From positions 1 through 8,002 of the forward strand of contig CAYVJG010000063.1 in assembly GCA_964451785.1 (NCBI GenBank): a stretch of DNA of 8,002 nt, in the 5' to 3' direction. The notes beneath the pieces were generated by a model. The model searched no databases. It was not told the origin of the DNA and worked only from the letters and a program-made list of their open reading frames with translations. Below, piece by piece: positions 1 to 5,019 of the stretch; the stretch's first letter is position 1, and each line of letters starts with the position of its first letter. A program made the translations under genes and the position numbers. The DNA is from JAJYSO01 sp964451785. GTDB lineage: Bacteria > Bacteroidota > Bacteroidia > Flavobacteriales > Flavobacteriaceae.

Positions 1-50
1 CAGAAACCTTTATTCCAGTGTCAAATTTTACAGTAACTAAATGAATAACT
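1..50. other. Unassigned sequence beyond the pump stop codon
   Basis: These 50 bases follow the stop codon of the truncated pump gene on the minus strand, where a normal CzcA gene would continue into its second half. None of the three minus-strand frames gives a recognisable CzcA continuation. One frame, reached by losing one base in the A6 run just before the stop, stays open to the window edge (it reads VIHLVTVKFDTGIKVS) but does not look like the amphipathic helix that normally follows helix 6. On the plus strand, two frames end here in a stop and could be the tail of a convergent gene (for example ETFIPVSNFTVTK). Too little is visible to choose between an inserted element, a rearrangement and a neighbouring gene. 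Confidence 0.3.
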
Positions 51-1586
51 CTATTGATTTTTTAGCGGACGCATTATTAAAGCTGCCATCATCGGCACAT
101 AAGTTAAACAGAGAATAATTGCTCCTAAAACAGCAAATCCAAAGGTGAACGCCATCGGTTTAAACATCTTGCCTTCTACACCTTCTAAAAATAGGATAGG
201 GGTAAAGACAATGAGGATAATTAACTGCCCAAAGAAAGCCGAATTCATCATTGTGCTACTGGCTTCATAGGTGATGTTATCCATCGCTTTTTGGGTAAAT
301 TTCAGTTTGCCGGACTTAATGCTTTTTTGAATTAGATGCACGCTGCCTTCAACAATAATTACCGCACCGTCAACGATAATGCCGAAGTCAATAGCGCCAA
401 GACTCATCAGATTAGCCCAAACACCGGTGATGCGCATTAAGATAAAGGCAAATAATAAAGATAACGGAATGACGGAAGCGGTAATTAATCCGCCGCGTAA
501 ACTCCCTAATAAAAGCACTAAAACAAAGATGACAATAATGGCACCTTCCACTAAATTTTGGGTTACCGTGCTAATGGTGCTGTTGATTAAGTCACTGCGT
601 TCTAAGAAAGGTTTGATTTCGAGACCTTCGGGAAGTGATTTTTCGATTTCTTGCATACGTTGTTCTACGCGGGCAATGGTGGCATTAGGGTTAGCTCCTT
701 TAAGCATCATTACTTCGCCACCAACAGCTTCTTTTCCATCGTGCGTAAAGGCGCCATATCTTATTTGTGAACCGTAGTGCACTTTTTCAGCAAGAGTTCC
801 AATGGTTAATGGAATGCCATTTTGAGTAGTCACTACAATTTGACGAATATCATCAAGTGATTCTACTAAACCTTCCCCCCGAATAAAATTAGCCATATTG
901 TTTTTGACAATATAAGCACCACCGGTGTTGAGGTTGTTTTTGCTTAAGGCCTCGTACACCTGGTTGATGGTTACCCCAAAGGCATTGAGTTTTTCAGGGT
1001 TTAAGGCCACTTCATACTGTTTGGCTTTACCACCGAGGGTGTTTACACCGATAACACCGTCAATCATTGTGAGCTGTCGCGCAACAATCCAATCTTGAAT
1101 GGTGCGCAGATCAATGAGGCTGTATTTATCTTCATATCCGGGTTTAGGATCGATGGAGTACTGATAAATTCCTCCAAGTCCGGTGGTAATAGGCCCCATA
1201 AATGGAGCGCCAAATTTTTCCGGAATTTCTTCTTGTACTTCGTTGAGTTTTTCGCTGACCAGTTGGCGCGGTTTATAAGTGCCCATATCTTCGTCAAAGA
1301 CAATGGTGACTACCGATAGTCCGAAACGCGAAATAGAGCGAATTTCATTAACGCCGGGCAGGTTGCCCATTGCCAATTCAATGGGATAGGTGACAAACTG
1401 CTCAATGTCTTCGGTGCCCAGTGTAGGGGCCGTCGTCATTATTTGTACCTGGTTGTTGGTAATGTCGGGTACAGAGCCCAGCTTGACGGTCGTCATTGAA
1501 TAGATGCCGGCACCGATAAGCGCTAGGGTGAGCAGCCCAACAATAAATTTATGATTTATGGAAAAGGCTATGATTTTATTAATCAT
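51..1586 (-). CDS. czcA: CzcA-type heavy-metal efflux RND pump, N-terminal half only (truncated)
   Basis: This is an inner-membrane HME-RND transporter, a family that exports divalent metal ions (Co, Zn, Cd, Ni) using the proton gradient together with a periplasmic adaptor and an outer-membrane channel. The visible order is: helix 1 (about residues 13-31), periplasmic porter region (about 32-340, with DITNNQVQI and RSISRFGLS), helices 2-6 (about 345-505). Helix 4 carries AIDFGIIVDGAVIIVEG. Its D400, D406 and E413 match the spacing of the essential acidic residues of CzcA (D402, D408, E415), which separates it from the Cu/Ag CusA subtype. The protein ends at 511 residues, right after helix 6, whereas the family has about 1,040 residues, or about 1,400 in Bacteroidota forms fused to a TolC-like channel. 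Helices 7-12 and the second porter half are absent, so by itself it should not pump. It follows the Cys/His-rich gene by 154 bases. The family is certain; the functional state is not, and it may be a pseudogene or the first half of a split gene. Confidence 0.9.
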   Translation of the reverse strand: MINKIIAFSINHKFIVGLLTLALIGAGIYSMTTVKLGSVPDITNNQVQIMTTAPTLGTEDIEQFVTYPIELAMGNLPGVNEIRSISRFGLSVVTIVFDEDMGTYKPRQLVSEKLNEVQEEIPEKFGAPFMGPITTGLGGIYQYSIDPKPGYEDKYSLIDLRTIQDWIVARQLTMIDGVIGVNTLGGKAKQYEVALNPEKLNAFGVTINQVYEALSKNNLNTGGAYIVKNNMANFIRGEGLVESLDDIRQIVVTTQNGIPLTIGTLAEKVHYGSQIRYGAFTHDGKEAVGGEVMMLKGANPNATIARVEQRMQEIEKSLPEGLEIKPFLERSDLINSTISTVTQNLVEGAIIVIFVLVLLLGSLRGGLITASVIPLSLLFAFILMRITGVWANLMSLGAIDFGIIVDGAVIIVEGSVHLIQKSIKSGKLKFTQKAMDNITYEASSTMMNSAFFGQLIILIVFTPILFLEGVEGKMFKPMAFTFGFAVLGAIILCLTYVPMMAALIMRPLKNQ

Positions 1587-1608
1587 ATGGATTTGATTTA
1601 AGTGTTAT

Positions 1609-1661
1609 AAAAAAGCTGTTTGAAGTTTTCTAATCGAGTAGTATTCAATAGAAAAAACAGC
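1609..1661 (-). terminator. Terminator-like hairpin in the pump gene leader (possible attenuator)
   Basis: On the minus strand GCTGTTT (1661-1655) pairs with AAACAGC (1621-1615) and is followed directly by six T (1614-1609). A partial inner TTTTC/GAAAA pairing could strengthen the stem, though the loop is long and the stem AU-rich. The U-tract ends about 22 bases before the pump start codon. A terminator here would cut expression of the pump while sparing the upstream Cys/His-rich gene, as in transcription attenuation. This is inferred from structure only. Confidence 0.35.
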
Positions 1662-1667
1662 ACAACT

Positions 1668-1694
1668 CCCTCAAAACAGTGGTATGTTTGAGGG
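1668..1694 (-). other. Stable hairpin between the Cys/His-rich gene and the pump gene
   Basis: CCCTCAAA (1668-1675) and TTTGAGGG (1687-1694) form a perfect 8-bp stem. With one bulged A, an ACA/TGT-type inner pairing can extend it to a 6-base loop. There is no T-tract directly after it on the minus strand; the nearest, six T, begins about 10 bases further on. It is therefore not a standard terminator. It lies 46 bases after the stop codon of the small gene and could protect that mRNA end or act together with the second hairpin downstream. Confidence 0.5.
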
Positions 1695-1740
1695 TTATAA
1701 AAGCTTAGTGTAAAGGAAATAAGCTTTAAAAAAGAAACAC

Positions 1741-2055
1741 TTAAACGCGAGGCGGTTCAAAAAGCCGCTTAATGGGAGTTAACCCATCATTAGGGATGTA
1801 AACGAAATTATGCCCAATGATTTCCGTTTGAGTAATGGACTTAAATTGTAGCGTATTGAATTCTGTAACATGTACATGACAACAGTGACATTGGCAAAAG
1901 GGAGAGCATTGATCAGTGCTGTTTTCGGCTTGATGTACATCAAATGAAATGAGTGATTCGGTTTGGTTTTCTTGTAAATGAGAAAAATTATCGGAGCAAG
2001 GCATGCCGTTGAGCCCGATGAAATAGAGTGCAAATATGACTGCGATAATTCTCAA
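1741..2055 (-). CDS. Small exported Cys/His-rich protein (DUF6660-like), likely metal-binding
   Basis: A 104-residue protein with a hydrophobic N-terminus (about residues 3-17), consistent with export or membrane anchoring. There is no proper lipobox: C20 is preceded by P. The striking part is the cluster CSPFCQCHCCHVHV (residues 50-63), with Cys 50, 54, 56, 58, 59 and His 57, 60, 62, well suited to binding soft or borderline metal ions. I recall similar small proteins next to CzcA-type pumps in flavobacteria, under the name DUF6660; that assignment is from memory. The start codon is TTG: no ATG occurs in frame between the upstream in-frame stop and this point, and a promoter-like element lies just upstream. 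The pump gene follows on the same strand after 154 bases. A role as metal sensor, chaperone or buffer for the efflux system is inference. Confidence 0.8.
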   Translation of the reverse strand: MRIIAVIFALYFIGLNGMPCSDNFSHLQENQTESLISFDVHQAENSTDQCSPFCQCHCCHVHVTEFNTLQFKSITQTEIIGHNFVYIPNDGLTPIKRLFEPPRV

Positions 2056-2056
2056 A

Positions 2057-2088
2057 ATAAACCGTTTGCTGTTTATTGATAAACCGTT
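2057..2088 (-). promoter_or_regulatory. Candidate operator: GTTTAT-N2-ATAAAC palindrome with a repeated half-site
   Basis: A perfect palindrome GTTTATTGATAAAC lies at 2071-2084, about where transcription of the Cys/His-rich gene should begin given the -7 element at 2090-2097. A direct repeat ATAAACCGTT occurs at 2057-2066 and 2079-2088, 22 bases apart (about two helical turns). The first copy also pairs in inverse with GTTTATT at 2071-2077. Three half-sites between promoter and start codon suggest a repressor site for a metal-responsive regulator. No known regulator motif is recognised. Confidence 0.4.
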
Positions 2089-2089
2089 C

Positions 2090-2097
2090 CAAATATA
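2090..2097 (-). promoter_or_regulatory. Bacteroidota -7 element for the Cys/His-rich gene
   Basis: The minus strand reads TATATTTG, an exact match to TAnnTTTG. It would start transcription near 2083-2086 and leave a leader of about 30 bases before the TTG start codon. A TTTG lies upstream at 2114-2111, but the 13-base gap is shorter than the usual 17-23, so the -33 element is poor. Confidence 0.45.
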
Positions 2098-2150
2098 ATA
2101 AAAATGAGAACAAATCTTTTAGAGTTCTCCATTTATTTGGGATTATATAA

Positions 2151-2184
2151 AAAAGCGCTGAATTCATGTGAATTCAGCGCTTTT
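2151..2184 (-). terminator. Strong intrinsic terminator of the META lipoprotein gene
   Basis: A perfect 16-bp inverted repeat (2151-2166 and 2169-2184, core AGCGCTGAATTCA) encloses a 2-base centre. It lies 22 bases downstream of the META gene stop codon. On the minus strand the right arm ends in a run of six T followed by ATATAA. It separates that transcript from the metal module further along the same strand. The repeat is symmetric, so the same stem forms in either direction. Confidence 0.9.
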
Positions 2185-2206
2185 AAAAATAAAATATTTT
2201 TTAGAC

Positions 2207-3052
2207 TTAGAAGTAAACAACTTCAAAAGTAGCTAATGCCTTGCCATCAAGGTCGGTTAACGTCAACGTTTTACCTTCAAGTGTATAGCCTGCAGTATTA
2301 GCAAAGACAGTCATAAAAGCTGTTTCGTTAATTTTGACATCAGGACAAGCTTTTAAAGTAGAAGCCATTTTAGCAAAGGTGATGCTGTGGTTGGTTGTAT
2401 CTAAAATGTATTCCCCATTAAATGTGTTACAGCCTCCAAAACCTTGAATTCTTTTGTCTTTAGTTTTTAAAATAAAGTGTTGTTCTTTTGCTTGGTTTTC
2501 AGCCATTTGAACTGAATCACCACTAATAGTGATTAATTTCCAGTACTTTTCAGTGATACCTTCTGAACTGTTATCAGCTTTAGCGGTAGTTTCTTCGGTT
2601 TTTTCAGCAGGAACTGCAGTTTCTTCGGCTGTCTTAGCAGCTTTTTTGAATGTTGAAACGGTTTTCCCTTCAGCATTAATTAATGCTAATTGATTACCGG
2701 TAATTTTATAAGTTACAGTTTCAGCAAAACTTTTTAAAACTTCATTTTCATTGATTTTAGCATTCATGCAAGCCATACGTGTGCTGGCCATTTGTGAAAA
2801 ACTCAAGCTGTCGTTTGCAACAGTGTAAGTCCCCATAAAACGGTTGCAACCAGAAAAACCACTAACTTTATTGTCGGTTTCACTTAACTGAAAGCTGATA
2901 GCTTTAGGGGCAAGTGTAGAATCAATAGTTTGCCCATTCAAAGCAGTCATTTCCCAAACACCTCCTTTTAAAGGGGCTTTTTCTTTTTTAGCAGTGTTAC
3001 ACGCTATAAACGTAACAGTTAACAATGCTAATGCAATGATTTTCGATTTCAT
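2207..3052 (-). CDS. Lipoprotein with two META (HslJ-like) domains
   Basis: A 281-residue predicted lipoprotein. The N-terminus is a lipoprotein signal peptide with the lipidated Cys at C18 (FIAC), so it should sit in the outer or inner membrane facing the periplasm. Two tandem META domains follow: about residues 28-136 (W33, GFSGCNRFMGTY, MASTRMAC) and about 168-280 (W171, GFGGCNTFNGEY, MASTLKAC). Each holds a Cys pair at matching sites (C69/C95 and C208/C236) that could form a disulfide. They are joined by a linker rich in Ala, Glu, Lys and Thr (about 137-166). META domains occur in HslJ, linked to heat shock and novobiocin resistance in E. coli, and in many Bacteroidota lipoproteins of unclear role. 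The ATG at 3052 gives a complete signal peptide. It has its own promoter and terminator, so it is probably transcribed alone. The domain call is firm; the function is unknown. Confidence 0.9.
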   Translation of the reverse strand: MKSKIIALALLTVTFIACNTAKKEKAPLKGGVWEMTALNGQTIDSTLAPKAISFQLSETDNKVSGFSGCNRFMGTYTVANDSLSFSQMASTRMACMNAKINENEVLKSFAETVTYKITGNQLALINAEGKTVSTFKKAAKTAEETAVPAEKTEETTAKADNSSEGITEKYWKLITISGDSVQMAENQAKEQHFILKTKDKRIQGFGGCNTFNGEYILDTTNHSITFAKMASTLKACPDVKINETAFMTVFANTAGYTLEGKTLTLTDLDGKALATFEVVYF

Positions 3053-3068
3053 AAGATTGGATTTTAAA

Positions 3069-3104
3069 ATAGTCTAAATTGTTATAGATGTATAGCTAGA
3101 CTAT
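3069..3104 (-). other. Inverted repeat in the 5' leader of the META gene
   Basis: ATAGTCTA (3069-3076) and TAGACTAT (3097-3104) form an 8-bp stem around a 20-base loop, which itself holds a smaller TATA-GATG-TATA repeat (3083-3094). It falls inside the expected 5' untranslated leader, between the predicted start of transcription near 3111 and the start codon at 3052. It may be an mRNA stem or a protein site, or chance in AT-rich DNA. Confidence 0.35.
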
Positions 3105-3117
3105 CTAATTTAAGTAG

Positions 3118-3149
3118 CAAAATTATTATAATACATTGTAATTGTCAAA
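3118..3149 (-). promoter_or_regulatory. Bacteroidota-type promoter of the META lipoprotein gene
   Basis: The minus strand carries TTTG (3149-3146), a 20-base spacer, then TAATTTTG (3125-3118), an excellent fit to TTTG-N17-23-TAnnTTTG. The -33 element is part of TTTTTTTGACA and A/T tracts extend upstream. Transcription should start near 3111, leaving a leader of about 58 bases. The rest of the 222-base gap up to 3274 is AT-rich, and I see no convincing terminator for the upstream gene in it. Confidence 0.65.
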
Positions 3150-3274
3150 AAAATTAACAAAATATATAATGTATCAAAAAAAATATCCTTTATTTTAACC
3201 TGTTATATGTTGATTATGAATAGTATTTGTATAAGAATTCTAAGATTCAAGAAATAGACTTTTTAAGAAATAAG

Positions 3275-4870
3275 TTATATCCGCGGAATTTTGCGTTCAA
3301 ATTTTTCATGGATTATTTCTTGAACCGGACGATGGTCAATTTTGCTTTCCAACCACGAAATGACATCTAGATATAAGAAGAAACGGCGTTCATATGGATT
3401 TTCAGCAACCTTTTCTAAACGTTCTTTTAAGTCGATAAACGCCTGGCGTAATCCGCGAATCCCAAGATAATTGAATTTTTTTAAAAACTTGAGCATCTCG
3501 GCTATCACCGGACTGATTTCTTTGTTTTTATTTAAAAATCTATATACCGAAGGAATTAAGTATTCCATTAAATCATAATGCTTTAATTCATAATGGGCTA
3601 TCAAATGTAAAATGCGCGCAAAACATTGAATATCAGCGCGTAGATTACCGATTTTTAAATTAATGATTTTGTTGAGGTACTGAATGGCTAATTTATTTTC
3701 TCCACTGCCAAAATACAGACAAGCTATTTTGTAATAAAACACCAAAATACGATGTTGATCAATGTGTAATTCGTGTTTTTTGAGTTGTCTATTGAATTTA
3801 GGAACTAGCGCTAATCCCTCAGTAAAGGTGCCGTTGAGGAAGTGCTTGTTGATTTTTGCCGTATAAGTACTCACAAAGGCTAAGGTATCTGTATTTTGAC
3901 TGAATTGGCGTTTGTGCTTCGCCCAAAAACTTTCCAATTGCTGTTCTGCTTCTCCAAATTTTTTATAATTCCGATTGAAAAAATGAGCCGTTAATAAATT
4001 GTTTACAGCTTTTAAATATACAGCAGGGTCAGAACTTTTTTGCTTAGGAAAGGCATCAAATAAATCTACCCATTTTTGCGAATACCTATAATACAAAATG
4101 AAATCCTGTAAAATGTAGGCATACCATGAATAAGCCTGATAGAGGTAAACCTTTTCATAAAAGGTGTCAGCAGACAAAGTTGAAGAGTTATTTGATCCGT
4201 CTAAACCGACTTGTTGCAGTTTTAAATTGTCCAGTTTATTCTTAAACATCGTCTTAATCATCGTCGCCTCTTTTTCATTGCGGGCATGACCAGTCTTTAA
4301 ATACATGCCATACAAGCTTAAGGCAAGGTTGCTCAAATGGCTGAGGTTGGTGAGTTGATTGAGGCATATTTGCGATTCTTCGCTTAGCAATTCTGCTCTA
4401 TTTTCAATGCTTCGGGTGATGTGTCGCCCTTCGATGAGTTTCTCAAACTCTACAATTTGTACTTTTAATTCGATTTCTTGATGCGTTGTCGCTAAGGCTT
4501 TGGCTTTTCCTAACAACTTTAAACTCTGTTGATACAAGCCTTTGTTGTATAATACTCGCGAGTAATCAACCGATTGTCTAATCTGTAAATGAATATCCTT
4601 TTGACGCGATAACCAGCGTAAACTTTCTAAAATATGATTGTACAGATTGACCTTTAAGTTAGAGAGTTGTTGCTTTTTAAGTTCTGTGATTTGCTTGATG
4701 ATTTTCTGTTCATCGTAATCTTTAGCCTTGTCCAAAACGTCAAATAGCTGCATAAATAAAGCCGACTTTCCTTTTTCTGTCGGGGGATGTGCCATCTTAA
4801 AATGGCGTTTTTCAGCCTTGGTTAAAGACTTTACTAACACAAATAAAGCATCATTTTTTTGTTTGGGCAT
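3275..4870 (-). CDS. Helix-rich protein of unknown function, TPR-like stretches
   Basis: A 531-residue protein I do not recognise by name. There is no signal peptide or membrane segment, so it is probably cytoplasmic. The N-terminal about 100 residues are basic and polar, with LVKSLTKAEKRHFKM (about 12-26) and a helical stretch rich in Lys and Gln (about 55-75). The rest looks almost wholly alpha-helical. Parts have the size and spacing of tetratricopeptide-like helix pairs: about 103-147 (YSRVLYNKGLYQQSLKLLGK at the start) and about 377-440 (KIACLYFGSGENKLAIQYL). The C-terminus is basic. No catalytic motif or DNA-binding fold is apparent. The ATG at 4870 is the first possible start and fits the Lys-rich N-terminus. 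It is divergent from leuC across 149 bases. A scaffold or protein-interaction role is inferred from the helical repeats only. Confidence 0.85.
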   Translation of the reverse strand: MPKQKNDALFVLVKSLTKAEKRHFKMAHPPTEKGKSALFMQLFDVLDKAKDYDEQKIIKQITELKKQQLSNLKVNLYNHILESLRWLSRQKDIHLQIRQSVDYSRVLYNKGLYQQSLKLLGKAKALATTHQEIELKVQIVEFEKLIEGRHITRSIENRAELLSEESQICLNQLTNLSHLSNLALSLYGMYLKTGHARNEKEATMIKTMFKNKLDNLKLQQVGLDGSNNSSTLSADTFYEKVYLYQAYSWYAYILQDFILYYRYSQKWVDLFDAFPKQKSSDPAVYLKAVNNLLTAHFFNRNYKKFGEAEQQLESFWAKHKRQFSQNTDTLAFVSTYTAKINKHFLNGTFTEGLALVPKFNRQLKKHELHIDQHRILVFYYKIACLYFGSGENKLAIQYLNKIINLKIGNLRADIQCFARILHLIAHYELKHYDLMEYLIPSVYRFLNKNKEISPVIAEMLKFLKKFNYLGIRGLRQAFIDLKERLEKVAENPYERRFFLYLDVISWLESKIDHRPVQEIIHEKFERKIPRI

Positions 4871-4941
4871 TGGAAAGATATTTTGTTAATCTACTAATTG
4901 TTAGTTAGTTGTAAATATTTTATAAGCTTTGAATGTTGTAT

Positions 4942-4961
4942 AAATCTTAAAAAAAAGATTT
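4942..4961. promoter_or_regulatory. AT-rich inverted repeat upstream of leuC
   Basis: AAATCTT (4942-4948) and AAGATTT (4955-4961) flank six A. The centre lies about 45 bases upstream of the likely leuC transcription start, where an activator might bind, and also upstream of the divergent 531-residue gene. The low sequence complexity makes a chance origin quite possible. Confidence 0.25.
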
Positions 4962-4981
4962 TTCATTTGTAAAGATGCTAA

Positions 4982-4989
4982 TACTTTTG
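4982..4989 (+). promoter_or_regulatory. leuC: Candidate -7 element for the leu operon
   Basis: TACTTTTG matches TAnnTTTG exactly. It predicts a start near 4994-4997 and a leader of about 25 bases that contains the Shine-Dalgarno sequence. A TTTG lies at 4966-4969, but the 12-base gap is short for a -33 element. If correct, this promoter places the earlier in-frame ATG at 4975 outside the mRNA and fixes the leuC start at 5020. Confidence 0.4.
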
Positions 4990-5006
4990 GTCAAAACAAT
5001 CAAACT

Positions 5007-5012
5007 AGGAGG
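5007..5012 (+). promoter_or_regulatory. leuC: Strong Shine-Dalgarno sequence of leuC
   Basis: AGGAGG is followed by seven bases and then the ATG at 5020, an ideal arrangement. It decides between that ATG and the in-frame ATG at 4975, which has no such site. Perfect Shine-Dalgarno sequences are uncommon in Bacteroidota, and leuD here has none. Confidence 0.75.
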
Positions 5013-5019
5013 AAATTTT

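Noticed and set aside
379..777. Plus-strand open frame of 132 residues
   Set aside because: It lies wholly inside the pump gene on the opposite strand, whose protein is clearly CzcA-like through this region. The product has no recognisable features.
1064..1319. Two further open frames of 74-79 residues, one on each strand
   Set aside because: Both overlap the porter domain of the pump gene in other frames, with no independent start signals or recognisable sequence.
1779..2033. 84-residue minus-strand frame overlapping the Cys/His-rich gene
   Set aside because: The competing 104-residue frame has a signal-like N-terminus and the dense Cys/His cluster. This one has neither and is a shifted shadow.
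2192..2201. Palindrome AAAATATTTT after the META stop codon
   Set aside because: It is an A/T-only palindrome expected by chance in this composition, and the real terminator at 2151-2184 explains the end of the transcript.
3230..3274. Possible terminator after the 531-residue gene (AGAATTCT palindrome at 3234-3241)
   Set aside because: The palindrome is short and AT-rich, with no GC stem and no adjoining T-tract on the minus strand.
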